A DNA stretch of 64,000 bases from Aliiroseovarius sediminis. GTDB lineage: Bacteria > Pseudomonadota > Alphaproteobacteria > Rhodobacterales > Rhodobacteraceae. Below the pieces are notes generated by a model. That model was not told the DNA's origin. It saw only the letters and a program-made list of their open reading frames with translations, and did no database searches. Below are positions 25,868 through 35,039 of the stretch, piece by piece (positions within the stretch are counted from its first letter, which is position 1; each line of letters begins with the position of its first letter). The translations under genes were made by a program, and so were the position numbers. The DNA lies in NCBI RefSeq assembly GCF_022678485.1, contig NZ_JALBYP010000035.1:1-64000 (forward strand), in the 5' to 3' direction.

Positions 25868-27760
25868 TTAGTCCGTCCACTCGAACGGACGTGTAAATTC
25901 GCCCAGACAGTGCGACACGGCCTCGCGATCAACATCACCTGTCGCGCGCAAACGCGCGACCAAACCACGCTTCTTGTCGTCGATCACCTCGACCACTTGC
26001 GCGGCGTGTCCCGCATCGGCCAAGGCCTTGTTATACACGCGAGTGATCGCAGACTTGCGCAGTTCAGGCTTGAAGACTTTTCCAACAGCGGTCTTGGGCA
26101 GTTCGTCCACGATTTCGATATATTTGGGCAGAGCGGCTTTTTCATGAATGTGTTTCTTGGCAAAAGCCATAAGTTCATCATTTGTCACCGCTGCGCCATC
26201 CACCAATTCAACATAGGCGCAGGGCAGTTCGCCGGCATAGCTGTCGGGCTGTCCGATTGCACCAACGACTGCGACGGCTTCGTGACCGGCCAGCACCTCT
26301 TCGATCTCGGCAGGGTCGATGTTGTGGCCACCGCGGATGATCAGGTCCTTGGCGCGGCCCGTGATCCACAAATAGCCGTCTTCATCCAGCCGCCCCAGAT
26401 CACCAGTGCGCAAATGGGTGCCATAAGCGAACAGGCCTTGGTTTTTCGCCTCTTCCGTATAAGTCGCGCCGGGCACGACGCCGGGGTTATACACGCAAAT
26501 CTCGCCCACCTCGTCCACGTCATGTTCTTTCAGCACTTTGCCTGTGTCATCACATGTCAGGATTTTCACATCCGAATAGGGGAACGGCACCCCGACCGAC
26601 CCGACCTTCTTGGCGCCCAAAGGCGGATTGCAGGAAACAAGGCACGTCGCCTCGGTCAGCCCATAGCCTTCGACAATCGTCACACCCGTCGCGTTGACAA
26701 AGCGATTGTAAAGTTCGATCGGCAGAGGGGCGGAGCCGGAAAACGCTGTCTGAAGCGACGAAACATCGGCATCAACGGGCCGTTGCATCAGCGCCGAAAA
26801 GGCAGTCGGGACCGAGATCATGAAACTGACCTTATAACGCTCGATCAGTTTCCAGAAATTGTCAAACACCCCGTCACCGCGATAGCCGGCCGGCGTCGGA
26901 TGAACAAAATGGCTGCCCGCCGACAGGACCGACATCCAGATCACATGGACCGCAAACACGTGAAACAGCGGCAAAGGGCAGATGATCACGTCGTTTTCGT
27001 CAAACAGCAGGCTGGATCCCAGCCAGCCGTTATAGATCATGCCGGAATATTTGTGCTGCGCCACTTTCGGCGTGCCGGTCGTACCGCCCGTATGGAAGTA
27101 AGCCGCCACGCGATCTTTATCGCCGTCGGCAAAATCCAGTGTCGTGTTCTGGCGTGACATCTCGGCCACGAAATCCAGCACTTTCGCCTTGTGCGTCACC
27201 GGGTTTTTCGGACGCAACAACGGTACCAGCCATTTCTTGGGCGGAGTCAGGTAACGGTTCAGGTCTACCTCAAGCACCGTATGCACGTCAGGCGCCATGG
27301 CGACAGCCTTGTCCGCAAGCTGTGCCACCTCGGCCTTGGGAAAGGACTTCAGCGTAACCAAAACCTTGGCTCCGGTGTCACGCAAAATGCCCGCGACCTG
27401 TTCAGCATCCAGAAGCGGGTTGATCGGGTTCACGATCCCCGAGATGGAGCCACCCATCATGACATAGAGCGCTTCGTTGCAGTTGGGCAGAAGATAGGCA
27501 ACCGTGTCCTTTTCTCCGATCCCCAGCGACCGAAACAGGTTGGCGGTCTGGCAGGTCCGTTCCAGCATCTCCTGCCAGGTGACGGTCTCTTTGTGGTCAG
27601 TCGGACCCGAGGTCAACTGATAAGAAGCCGCCGGGCGCTGTGGAAACGCTTTCGCCGTCCGTTCCAGTAATTCGTAAAGCGTGGTCGCCTTGTCACGCTC
27701 ATCCCACGGCATCTCGGATTCAATCGCGTTGCGGTCATCCATCGAGCCAAAATCATACAT
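25868..27760 (-). CDS. AMP-forming acyl-CoA synthetase
   Basis: This 630-residue enzyme of the ANL superfamily activates a carboxylic acid with ATP and joins it to CoA. Motifs are AYFHTGGTTGTPKVAQHK (P-loop-like A3), VEGYGLTEATCLVSCNPP (A5), RTGDLGRLDEDGYLWITGRA (A7/A8) and PKTAVGKVFKPELRK with the catalytic Lys near the C terminus. Length fits fatty acyl-CoA ligases, with some extra N-terminal sequence. The substrate is unknown. The start ATG at 27760 has GGAGG 7 bases upstream. No beta-oxidation partner is adjacent. The A3 loop reads GGTTGTPK, lacking the serine often found there, but within family variation. Confidence 0.92.
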   Translation of the reverse strand: MYDFGSMDDRNAIESEMPWDERDKATTLYELLERTAKAFPQRPAASYQLTSGPTDHKETVTWQEMLERTCQTANLFRSLGIGEKDTVAYLLPNCNEALYVMMGGSISGIVNPINPLLDAEQVAGILRDTGAKVLVTLKSFPKAEVAQLADKAVAMAPDVHTVLEVDLNRYLTPPKKWLVPLLRPKNPVTHKAKVLDFVAEMSRQNTTLDFADGDKDRVAAYFHTGGTTGTPKVAQHKYSGMIYNGWLGSSLLFDENDVIICPLPLFHVFAVHVIWMSVLSAGSHFVHPTPAGYRGDGVFDNFWKLIERYKVSFMISVPTAFSALMQRPVDADVSSLQTAFSGSAPLPIELYNRFVNATGVTIVEGYGLTEATCLVSCNPPLGAKKVGSVGVPFPYSDVKILTCDDTGKVLKEHDVDEVGEICVYNPGVVPGATYTEEAKNQGLFAYGTHLRTGDLGRLDEDGYLWITGRAKDLIIRGGHNIDPAEIEEVLAGHEAVAVVGAIGQPDSYAGELPCAYVELVDGAAVTNDELMAFAKKHIHEKAALPKYIEIVDELPKTAVGKVFKPELRKSAITRVYNKALADAGHAAQVVEVIDDKKRGLVARLRATGDVDREAVSHCLGEFTRPFEWTD

Positions 27761-27915
27761 TCTGTATCCTCCCCTTCACCCGTCCCGGCGGGTGGTCATT
27801 TGAACACAAGAATGATCGGAAACCCCCTACCCTGCAAGTGTGACGTGACGTGGCTGCCCAAGCTGACGCAACGAGAGTGCTGCGCGCATGTGCAGGCATG
27901 CAACCCGCTGCCCGG

Positions 27916-29712
27916 TCAGGCCATGCCCTCGGTGAACTGCAACCGCGCTAGACGTGCATATAGCCCGTCTTGCGCCACCAGTTCATCATGGGTGCCTTGG
28001 GCAACGATGCGGCCTTCGTCGAACACCACGATCCTGTCGGCCTTTTTCACGGTCGCCAGACGGTGCGCGACGATCAGTGTCGTGCGGCCCTGCGCGAGTT
28101 CGTCCACCGCATGCTGCACCAGACGTTCGCTTTCGGCATCCAGTGCTGATGTGGCCTCGTCCAGCAACAGGATCGGGGCGTCGCGCAGGATCGCGCGTGC
28201 AATCGCGATACGCTGCTTTTGCCCGCCTGACAGCATCACGCCCCGTTCACCAACGTATGTGTCATAGCCTTCGGGCAGTTTTGCGAGGAATTCGTGCGCA
28301 GCAGCGGCGCGGGCAGCGGCCTCGACCTCGGCATCGGTGGCATCGGGACGCCCGAAACGGATATTTTCAAGGGCCGAGGCCGCAAAGATCACCGCATCCT
28401 GCGGCACCAAGGCGACATATTGGCGGAAATCATCGCGCCGCATATCGCGCAGGTCGATACCATCCAGCTTCACCGCCCCTGACTCAGGGTCATAAAAACG
28501 CTGGATCAGTTGGATGATGGTCGACTTGCCCGCACCCGATGGCCCCACCAGCGCCACGGTTTCGCCGGGCGCGACCTGAAGGCTGACATCTTCCAGCGCG
28601 GCCAGATTAGGGCGTGCGGGGTAATGGAAAGTCACATCCTCAAACGCGATGGACCCTTGCGGGCGCTTAGTGATCGCGATGGGGTTGATCGGGTCTTTGA
28701 CCATATCTTCGGCGTTCAACAGTTCAACCAGACGTTCGGTGGCACCGGCGGCGCGTTGCAGCTCGCTCCAGATTTCCGACAGGGCGCCGACGGCACCGGC
28801 GACCATTACGGCGTAGATCACGAATTGCACCAGCGCGCCGATGGTCACGTTGCCTTCGGTCACGTCGCGCATCCCGATCCACAGCACGCCAACCACACCC
28901 GAAAAGATCAGCGAAATGACGATCACTGTCATCACCGCCCGCGTCAGAATACGCCGTTTGGCGGACAGGAAGCTTTCTTCGGTCAGGTCGGAAAACGCCA
29001 CGCGGCTCAGGTCTTCGTGGGTAAAGGCCTGGACTGTCTGAACGGACAAAAGCGCCTCGGACGCGTTGCCCGAGCTTTTGGCAATCCATTCCTGGTTCTC
29101 GCGCCCCAATACACGCAAACGCCGCCCCAGCACGATGATCGGTACGATCACCAGTGGCACGATCAACAAGACCAGCCCCGTTAACTTCGCCGAGGTTAAA
29201 AGCATCAGGATCATGCCGCCAAGGAAGATGAACACGTTGCGCAGCGCGACGGACACGGAAGACCCAATAACCGACAGGATCAGCGTGGTGTCGGTGGTGA
29301 TGCGGCTTAGCACCTCGCCCGTCATGATTTTCTCGTAGAAGGCGGGACTCATACCGACCACGCGATCAAAGACGGCCTTGCGGATGTCAGCGACAATCCG
29401 TTCTCCCAGCCGTGTGACAAGATAATACCGCAGCCCCGTGCCCAACGCGAGAAGCGCAGCAACCAGAAGCGCGGCAAGGAAGTACTTGTCCAGAAGCTGG
29501 CTTGTTGCGGCGCCGAACCCATCCACGACCCGCCGCACAGCAATGGGCAGGATCAGGGAGATACCCGCAGTGAACAACAGCGCACCGAAAGCTGCCAGTA
29601 TCCACAGCTTATAGGGGGTCATAAACGGCCACAGTCCGGCCAAGGCGCCGATGCGTTTCGATTTCTCGCGTTCGTTCATTTCGACGCTCGAGGCGCTCGC
29701 TTCTCTTGCCAT
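27916..29712 (-). CDS. ABC exporter half-transporter (MsbA/LmrA-like)
   Basis: The 598-residue protein fuses an N-terminal six-helix membrane domain (residues about 25-320) to an ATPase. Walker A is GPSGAGKSTIIQL, the Q-loop VALVPQDAVIF, signature [14 protein letters not shown], Walker B ILLLDEATSALD and the switch His in LIVAHRLATV. It would act as a dimer, exporting lipid, drug or peptide across the inner membrane; the substrate cannot be told. ATG 29712 has AAAGGAG upstream; the 39-codon extension is rejected. Nearest neighbours are read in the same direction or are divergent, with no shared operon. Confidence 0.93.
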   Translation of the reverse strand: MAREASASSVEMNEREKSKRIGALAGLWPFMTPYKLWILAAFGALLFTAGISLILPIAVRRVVDGFGAATSQLLDKYFLAALLVAALLALGTGLRYYLVTRLGERIVADIRKAVFDRVVGMSPAFYEKIMTGEVLSRITTDTTLILSVIGSSVSVALRNVFIFLGGMILMLLTSAKLTGLVLLIVPLVIVPIIVLGRRLRVLGRENQEWIAKSSGNASEALLSVQTVQAFTHEDLSRVAFSDLTEESFLSAKRRILTRAVMTVIVISLIFSGVVGVLWIGMRDVTEGNVTIGALVQFVIYAVMVAGAVGALSEIWSELQRAAGATERLVELLNAEDMVKDPINPIAITKRPQGSIAFEDVTFHYPARPNLAALEDVSLQVAPGETVALVGPSGAGKSTIIQLIQRFYDPESGAVKLDGIDLRDMRRDDFRQYVALVPQDAVIFAASALENIRFGRPDATDAEVEAAARAAAAHEFLAKLPEGYDTYVGERGVMLSGGQKQRIAIARAILRDAPILLLDEATSALDAESERLVQHAVDELAQGRTTLIVAHRLATVKKADRIVVFDEGRIVAQGTHDELVAQDGLYARLARLQFTEGMA

Positions 29713-29880
29713 ATGACCTGCTCCTTTCGGGGACAGATAGCCGGGCGCGGCGTGGCGCACAAGCGGCTCTGTGGCGAACGGTTGTCGCAGGGTGGCAGGC
29801 TTGCAGGCGTCAGGCCTTTCACATGACACCCGATCAAGGTATCATTTGCTTGTTTGCAACCGGCTGAAAGGAACCGCCAG

Positions 29881-30273
29881 ATGTCATATGCAAAGCGCAC
29901 GTGTGTCTTGATTGGCCTGGCGTGTGTGTTGGGATTGGCCGCCTGTGCGACACCGCAACAACGCTGCGTTGCTCAGGCCACAGCGGATGTGCGCAGCCTA
30001 CAAGCCCAGATCAAAACAACAGAAGCGACCATCGCGCGCGGCTATGCACTGCACCGACAGTCGGTGCCTTACACGCGCACGCGTATTTGTCACAATAAAG
30101 AAGGGCTTGCCTTCCCCTGTCACCGCACTGGGTTTCACCGCATCGAAACCCCAGTAACCGTCGACATCGACAACGAAAAAGCCAAACTGGCGCAAATGAA
30201 GGCCAAGCTTGCCAAGGTGCTGCCCAAAGCCCTGGCTGCAGCGAAACAGTGCCGCAAGACTTATCCTGAATGA
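29881..30273 (+). CDS. Putative small lipoprotein
   Basis: This 130-residue protein has a lipoprotein signal peptide: charged MSYAKR, hydrophobic VLIGLACVLGL and lipobox AACATP, so the Cys near residue 22 should be lipidated. The mature part is largely helical (coiled-coil-like VRSLQAQIKTTEATIARGYA, and EKAKLAQMKAKLAKVLPKAL) with three or four further Cys. I do not recognise a domain. AAAGGA lies 8 bases before the ATG. It overlaps the following ydcF-type gene by 4 bp (ATGA), so the two may work on the envelope together. Confidence 0.75.
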   Translation: MSYAKRTCVLIGLACVLGLAACATPQQRCVAQATADVRSLQAQIKTTEATIARGYALHRQSVPYTRTRICHNKEGLAFPCHRTGFHRIETPVTVDIDNEKAKLAQMKAKLAKVLPKALAAAKQCRKTYPE

Positions 30274-30764
30274 CGCGGGTCGCCATCGTTCTGGGGGCGG
30301 CGGTGCGCCCCGATGGCACCGCGTCGGCTGCGCTTTGGCGCAGAGCCACCAAAGCGGCCGATCTATACCACGCCGGGCAAGTCGAGCTGATCATCGCGTC
30401 CGGCGGCGTGCCCCGCGCCGGATGCAGCGAGGCCGCATTGATCGCTCGCATCTGCACCGACGCCGGTGTGCCAGAATCTCAGATCCTGATCGAGGACCGG
30501 TCCCAGAACACTTTAGAAAATATCAGAAACTCTTATCGGCTCTTGCCGCCTGACCCCAGGATCACGCTGATCACGGACCGCTATCACACCCTGCGCGCCC
30601 GTTGGATGGCGCAAGAGTTCGGACTTAGCACAAACAGCGTCTCGCCCCGATTGCCCGCCGCCGCTGCCCCGCGGGTGATCCGGGGATATATCCGGGAAGC
30701 CGTGGCGCTGACAGTCTATGCCACACGCCGTGCGCAGCGCGCTATTTTGCGGCCGTCACGTTGA
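30270..30764 (+). CDS. YdcF family protein (DUF218)
   Basis: This 164-residue protein of the YdcF/ElyC family has members linked to envelope biology. It shows VAIVLGAAVRPDGTASAALW, ELIIASGGVPRAGCSEAALI, ILIEDRSQNTLENIRNS and LITDRYHTLRARWMAQEFG, which are the DUF218 motifs. There is no N-terminal membrane anchor, unlike many relatives; the cytoplasm is therefore likely. It is coupled to the upstream lipoprotein gene. Its end overlaps the convergent gene by 23 bp. ElyC-type relatives act in envelope polysaccharide metabolism, but the substrate here is unknown. Confidence 0.88.
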   Translation: MTRVAIVLGAAVRPDGTASAALWRRATKAADLYHAGQVELIIASGGVPRAGCSEAALIARICTDAGVPESQILIEDRSQNTLENIRNSYRLLPPDPRITLITDRYHTLRARWMAQEFGLSTNSVSPRLPAAAAPRVIRGYIREAVALTVYATRRAQRAILRPSR

Positions 30765-31164
30765 TTGCGGTGCCAGTATTGCCGCGCCCATAAATGCGCA
30801 CGTACACCAACCCACGACCTTCCATCAACCGCTTGGCTGCTGTCGCATCAATCGAGCCGTTCTTGGCCATACGCTCCATGTTCTTGCGGTTTTTGATCGT
30901 GCCGAAGAAAGGGTCAAACTCGTCCCCCGGTTGGCTGATCCCGTAGCGATGGAAATTGGCGCGGTCCTGACGCAGAACTTGCCACGGCTGGGTCAGCCGC
31001 GCGCCCGTCTGGTCCACCAGATCCGGCTGCCCGATATAGGCCGTGTAGGACCCGATCAAATCCTGCGCCTGCGCCCCCACTGCGAAGACCGACGACAACA
31101 CCAGCCCAGCAATCAAAGTCGTGGCGGCTGTGCGAACAGGTCGTTTTTGGGTCTTGCGCGACAT
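30742..31164 (-). CDS. Secreted protein of unknown function
   Basis: This 140-residue protein has a signal peptide (basic MSRKTQKRPVRTAATTLIAG, then LVLSSVFAVGAQA, cleavage after AQA). The mature part is about 100 residues, starting QDLIGSYTAYIGQPDLVDQ, with RYGISQPGDEFDPFFGTI and GRGLVYVRIYGRGN. It should be periplasmic. I do not recognise a catalytic motif. GAAAGG lies near the ATG at 31164. The 3' end overlaps ydcF on the other strand. Confidence 0.78.
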   Translation of the reverse strand: MSRKTQKRPVRTAATTLIAGLVLSSVFAVGAQAQDLIGSYTAYIGQPDLVDQTGARLTQPWQVLRQDRANFHRYGISQPGDEFDPFFGTIKNRKNMERMAKNGSIDATAAKRLMEGRGLVYVRIYGRGNTGTAINVTAAK

Positions 31165-31308
31165 CACATGCCTTTCGATCATTGGTAGTAACTGGGGACC
31201 GTCAGGTGTTGGGTCAATGGCGCATGGGGAAGGGCCGCCCGTTTTGACCGCCCTGTGCGACTTTGGCGCGACACATTGGCCGCGCCAACCGTTCTGTTGG
31301 TATGACGC

Positions 31309-31896
31309 TTACTTACCTGCCGCGACGGTCAGGCCAAGCATCCGCCAAGCGTGCATTCCGCCGCGATAATAGTGGATTTTCTCAGCCGGAAACCCCGCTT
31401 CGATCATCCGCCGCGCAGCGGTGGGCGATTGACCGCACCAGTTGCCGTTGCAGAACAGCGCGACGGGCTTGGCATCTTCACACGCGAACCCATCGAAATC
31501 AATCTCGCACCCCAACTCGTCCAGACGGTCGGGCGCCTCGTTATACGGGATCGAGATTGCACCAGGAATGGTGCCGCCGGCATGGTCTTGCGGTATGCGA
31601 CTGTCGACGACAATCACATCGGGGTCTTGCAACATATCAAGCAACTCCAGCTCTCCGATCGTTGTGACACCAGGGGCAGGTGTCATCGGCTGAATGCAGA
31701 AACTTGGACAGGGGCGCGAGGTCAGCGCCCAGTCCCCCGTCAATGCGTTCTGCGGATCGGGGTTGCGCGAGATCTCGACCGGCCCACTGTGGGTGTCGAC
31801 GGTCACGGATGCAATATCGGGGCGGATGTTCACCCCTTCGGCGAAGACCGGGCCAGCCAGCATCAAAGCGGCCACAAAAGACAAGACGGGTTTCAT
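31309..31896 (-). CDS. Periplasmic rhodanese-like protein
   Basis: The 195-residue protein begins with a signal peptide (MKPVLSFVAALMLAGPVFA). The mature part holds a rhodanese domain: ELELLDMLQDPDVIVVDSRI (characteristic Asp-Ser-Arg), then GAISIPYNEAPDRL and the active-site loop VALFCNGNWCGQSPTAARRM with the catalytic Cys, ending YRGGMHAWRMLGLTV. Sulfur transfer or thiol handling in the periplasm is likely. I chose ATG 31896 because AGGAG is 6-7 bases upstream. The nearest neighbour is an ABM-domain gene. A second Cys lies three positions after the first (CNGNWC), which may form a redox pair. Confidence 0.88.
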   Translation of the reverse strand: MKPVLSFVAALMLAGPVFAEGVNIRPDIASVTVDTHSGPVEISRNPDPQNALTGDWALTSRPCPSFCIQPMTPAPGVTTIGELELLDMLQDPDVIVVDSRIPQDHAGGTIPGAISIPYNEAPDRLDELGCEIDFDGFACEDAKPVALFCNGNWCGQSPTAARRMIEAGFPAEKIHYYRGGMHAWRMLGLTVAAGK

Positions 31897-31918
31897 GGGC
31901 ATCTCCTATATCCGGGTA

Positions 31919-32239
31919 TCAATCAAATGTTTCGAACACATCATACATGACCGGTTCGAAGTTTTTGCAAAGACTTGCGATCTTGCGATTGCGCTCGCGC
32001 ATTTCATCAGTACGCAACATGGCCTGGAAATCTTCGCGCCGCTTCCACTGGGAATAATTCGCGATCCGCGTTTGTGCGTCGTTGACATGCAGGCCAGCCG
32101 CGACAAAGCCCGGCTGCTTTGAGATGAACTGGTTATAGGCGTCAGACAATGCGTCCAGCAGGTCCTGACAGGTGCCGGGCGTCATCTCGAACGTGGTGAT
32201 AACGGTTTGATAATCTGGGGCTTTGCTGATGGTTGGCAT
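31919..32239 (-). CDS. Antibiotic-biosynthesis-monooxygenase (ABM) domain protein
   Basis: This 106-residue protein is of the dimeric alpha-beta barrel (ferredoxin-like) fold. YQTVITTFEMTPGTCQDLLD and FISKQPGFVAAGLHVNDAQ followed by RIANYSQWKRREDFQAML are typical ABM strands and helices. Such proteins include small monooxygenases and many of unknown role. It is 22 bp from the rhodanese gene and read in the same direction, so cotranscription is likely. No substrate can be told. The conserved W in SQWKRREDF is present. A start further upstream is not supported. Confidence 0.85.
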   Translation of the reverse strand: MPTISKAPDYQTVITTFEMTPGTCQDLLDALSDAYNQFISKQPGFVAAGLHVNDAQTRIANYSQWKRREDFQAMLRTDEMRERNRKIASLCKNFEPVMYDVFETFD

Positions 32240-32336
32240 GGCTTCCTCCTGTTATGAGAGGAAGCCTAATACCTTTCGCACGACAGATGAACCTAGGATT
32301 TGGGTGTAGGCGCAAATAGTGCACACCAATCCGGGG

Positions 32337-32708
32337 TCAGTCGAAGTCGAAAATCTCGGACAGGATCGACTTGCGCTTACGCTTCTTGTAACGCCGCCCG
32401 TGGCGATAATCATCATCGTCATCGTCGTCCCGATAGCGACCGCGATCCGGGCGGTCACGATAGCGATCGTCTGACCGGCGGGTATCGCGATCAGGGCGCG
32501 GTTCGCGCGCAACGATGGGGTCGGGCATGGGCGGCGGTGGGGCGACCGGGTCAGGGTCGGGCAACACGACCGCAGGCGTCGCTTTCTCGATAATCTTGTC
32601 CAGCTCGCCACGATCCAGCCAAACGCCCCGACATTTGGGGCAATAGTCGATCTCGACCCCCTGGCGATCGGCCATCTTCAGTTCGGTTCCGTCGATCGGG
32701 CATTTCAT
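32337..32708 (-). CDS. Zinc-ribbon (zf-TFIIB) protein
   Basis: This 123-residue protein has an N-terminal zinc ribbon MKCPIDGTELKMADRQGVEI, then DYCPKCRGVWLDRGELDKII, a classical zf-TFIIB domain with four cysteines. The middle is proline-rich (VAPPPPMPDPIVAREP) and then highly charged, with a run of Asp and Arg/Lys, ending ILSEIFDFD. It is soluble. The type is common in proteobacteria with unknown function. It is monocistronic as far as can be seen. Confidence 0.88.
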   Translation of the reverse strand: MKCPIDGTELKMADRQGVEIDYCPKCRGVWLDRGELDKIIEKATPAVVLPDPDPVAPPPPMPDPIVAREPRPDRDTRRSDDRYRDRPDRGRYRDDDDDDDYRHGRRYKKRKRKSILSEIFDFD

Positions 32709-32749
32709 GGGCTGGATCCTCCTTATTTGCCTTAATTTGATGTAGGCAC

Positions 32750-32778
32750 GAAAAAGCGGGCCACAAGGACCCGCTTTG
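32750..32778 (-). terminator. Intrinsic terminator after the universal stress protein gene
   Basis: On the minus strand AAAGCGGG and CCCGCTTT form an 8-bp stem around a 9-base loop, followed by TTCG with further T. It lies 24 bp past the stop of the minus-strand usp gene. Confidence 0.8.
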
Positions 32779-32801
32779 GCAACATCTGTATGATCGGCGG
32801 A

Positions 32802-33209
32802 TTACCGCGAAACGTGCACGGCACAGGGCGCATGGCGCACCACACGCGCGGCGGTCGATCCCAAGAAGAAATCCGTCAAACCCGGCCGGTGCGAGGCAAC
32901 AACGATGCAATCAATCCCATGCTGGCGGGCATAATCCACAATGGCGTGACCCGCGTGGCCCGACACAACATTGACCGCAATCATGTCATCGCCGGCCAAT
33001 TCCTGCTTCATGCGCTGTTCTAGCTCTTGCACGTTTTCTTCCAATTGTCCTTCAGGCAGATACTGCGCAACATAGGCGGGCACCTCCTCCATCACATGAA
33101 GGGCTGTGATCTTGGCACCGTCTTCGGCAATCGCTCGGGCGATGCTCAACGCTTCCTTTGTGTCGCGCTCGTGATCCAGCGCAATCGGCACGAGGACATT
33201 GTGATACAT
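32802..33209 (-). CDS. Universal stress protein (UspA family)
   Basis: This 135-residue protein is one Usp fold. It shows MYHNVLVPIALDHERDTKEA at the N terminus, ITALHVMEEVPAYVAQYLPE, DCIVVASHRPGLTDFFLGST and AARVVRHAPCAVHVSR. The ATP-binding G-x2-G-x9-GS motif is modified (ASHRPG...LGST), so ATP binding is uncertain. A palindromic FNR-type sequence lies 69 bp upstream, which would fit the common anaerobic control of usp genes in this group. Confidence 0.9.
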   Translation of the reverse strand: MYHNVLVPIALDHERDTKEALSIARAIAEDGAKITALHVMEEVPAYVAQYLPEGQLEENVQELEQRMKQELAGDDMIAVNVVSGHAGHAIVDYARQHGIDCIVVASHRPGLTDFFLGSTAARVVRHAPCAVHVSR

Positions 33210-33277
33210 CTCGATGCTCCTTTATCCATGTGATTTCGGTATTGTTTTCTGCTTACACCACGATCCTGACCGGAACC

Positions 33278-33291
33278 ATGACGCAGGTCAA
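33278..33291. promoter_or_regulatory. FnrL/FNR-type box upstream of usp
   Basis: ATGACGCAGGTCAA differs at one base from TTGACGCAGGTCAA, which fits the alphaproteobacterial FnrL palindrome TTGA(T/C)-N4-(A/G)TCAA. It is 69 bp upstream of the usp start on the minus strand and 235 bp from ffh. The placement suggests control of usp. This is a pattern match only. Confidence 0.5.
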
Positions 33292-33526
33292 ACGAATCTG
33301 ATCAGGCGGGGTGCCGCAGAACGGACCGGTCTTTCTTGACAGGATCAAGCAAGGGGTCTATTTCCGCCCCAACTCCGGGAGTCGCAAAGCTTCCGGTCCC
33401 ATGGCTTTTGCCGGGATCGCCCCCTGTCAGCGCGTCGCGCCCACAGGGGCATCACTGGTTTGAGGTTTGGATTTGCGCAGCCCCGCCCCTATTTAGGGGT
33501 AAATGAAACGGCAAAGGAGCCGAATT

Positions 33527-35035
33527 ATGTTCGAGAGCCTGTCAGACCGCCTGTCCGGTGTCTTTGACCGCCTGACGAAACAGGGTGCGCTGTCCGAGGA
33601 TGACGTGAAAACCGCGCTGCGCGAAGTGCGTGTGGCATTGCTTGAGGCTGACGTCTCGCTGCCCGTTGCCCGCGATTTCGTCAAGAAAGTGCAGGAACAG
33701 GCCACCGGTCAGGCTGTCACCAAATCCGTGACCCCCGGCCAGCAGGTCGTGAAGATGGTTCACGATGCATTGGTTGAGGTTCTGACCGGCGAAGGCGAAC
33801 CCGGTGCGCTGAAGATTGACAACCCGCCTGCCCCGATCCTGATGGTCGGTCTGCAAGGTGGTGGTAAGACAACGACGACGGCCAAGCTGGCCAAACGTTT
33901 GAAAGAAAAAGACGGCAAGCGCGTGCTGATGGCCTCGCTTGATATTTATCGCCCGGCCGCGATGGATCAGCTGGCCGTTCTGGGCACGCAGGTCGGCGTG
34001 GACACTCTGCCCATCGTGCCCGGCCAGAAACCCGTCGACATCGCCAAACGCGCAAAGCAGCAGGCGACGATGGGCGGCTATGACGTCTATATGCTGGACA
34101 CAGCAGGCCGTTTGCACATCGACGAAGTGCTGATGGGCGAGATGGAGCAGGTCTCGGCTGTTGTGAACCCGCGCGAAACACTGCTGGTGGTCGACGGCCT
34201 GACCGGTCAGGTCGCAGTCGAGGTTGCACAGGAATTTGACGACAAAGTTGGCATTTCGGGCGTGGTTCTGACCCGGATGGATGGCGACGGACGCGGTGGT
34301 GCTGCACTTTCGATGCGCGCTGTCACCGGCAAGCCGATCAAATATGTCGGCCTTGGCGAAAAGATGGACGCGCTTGAAACGTTCGAACCTGAGCGGATCG
34401 CGGGCCGTATCCTTGGCATGGGCGACATCGTTTCGCTGGTCGAAAAAGCGCAGGAAACCATCGAGGCCGAACAGGCCGAACGCATGATGAAGCGCTTCCA
34501 AAAGGGTCAGTTCAACATGAACGACCTGAAGATGCAGCTGGAACAGATGATCAAGATGGGCGGTATGCAAGGGATCATGGGGATGATGCCGGGCATGAAC
34601 AAGATGGCCAAACAGGCCGAATCCGCTGGCATGGATGACAAGGTGTTGAAACAGCAGATTGCCCTGATCCAGTCGATGACCAAGCGCGAACGCGCCAACC
34701 CGCAAATCCTGCAAGCGAGCCGCAAGAAACGCATTGCCAAAGGCGCCGGCATGGAAGTGTCCGAGTTGAACAAGCTTCTGAAAATGCAACGCCAGATGGG
34801 CGACATGATGAAGAAGATGGGCAAGATGGGCAAAGGCAAGATGCTGAAACAAGCCATGTCGGGCATGTTTGGCAAAGGCGGCGGAATGCCCGACATGGGC
34901 GGCATGGACCCATCGTCGATGGACCCGAAGGCACTGGAAGCGGCGGCCAAACAACTTGGCGCCAAGGGCGGCCTGCCCGGTCTGGGTGGCGGCGGATTGC
35001 CTCCCGGCCTGTCGGGCTTTGGAAAGAAGAAGTAA
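33527..35035 (+). CDS. ffh: Signal recognition particle protein Ffh (SRP54)
   Basis: This 502-residue GTPase binds 4.5S RNA and signal peptides and delivers nascent membrane proteins to FtsY. The N domain starts MFESLSDRLSGVFDRL. The G domain shows PILMVGLQGGGKTTTTAKLA (P-loop), VYMLDTAGRLHIDEVLMGEM and VVLTRMDGDGRGGAALSM. The C-terminal M domain is methionine-rich (MIKMGGMQGIMGMMPGMNKM and the glycine-rich tail). The ATG at 33527 has AAAGGAG 8 bases upstream. It begins the ffh to rpmE block typical of alphaproteobacteria. The 300 bp before it, from 33210, hold the promoter and an FNR-type box but no gene. Confidence 0.97.
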   Translation: MFESLSDRLSGVFDRLTKQGALSEDDVKTALREVRVALLEADVSLPVARDFVKKVQEQATGQAVTKSVTPGQQVVKMVHDALVEVLTGEGEPGALKIDNPPAPILMVGLQGGGKTTTTAKLAKRLKEKDGKRVLMASLDIYRPAAMDQLAVLGTQVGVDTLPIVPGQKPVDIAKRAKQQATMGGYDVYMLDTAGRLHIDEVLMGEMEQVSAVVNPRETLLVVDGLTGQVAVEVAQEFDDKVGISGVVLTRMDGDGRGGAALSMRAVTGKPIKYVGLGEKMDALETFEPERIAGRILGMGDIVSLVEKAQETIEAEQAERMMKRFQKGQFNMNDLKMQLEQMIKMGGMQGIMGMMPGMNKMAKQAESAGMDDKVLKQQIALIQSMTKRERANPQILQASRKKRIAKGAGMEVSELNKLLKMQRQMGDMMKKMGKMGKGKMLKQAMSGMFGKGGGMPDMGGMDPSSMDPKALEAAAKQLGAKGGLPGLGGGGLPPGLSGFGKKK

Positions 35036-35039
35036 GCCC

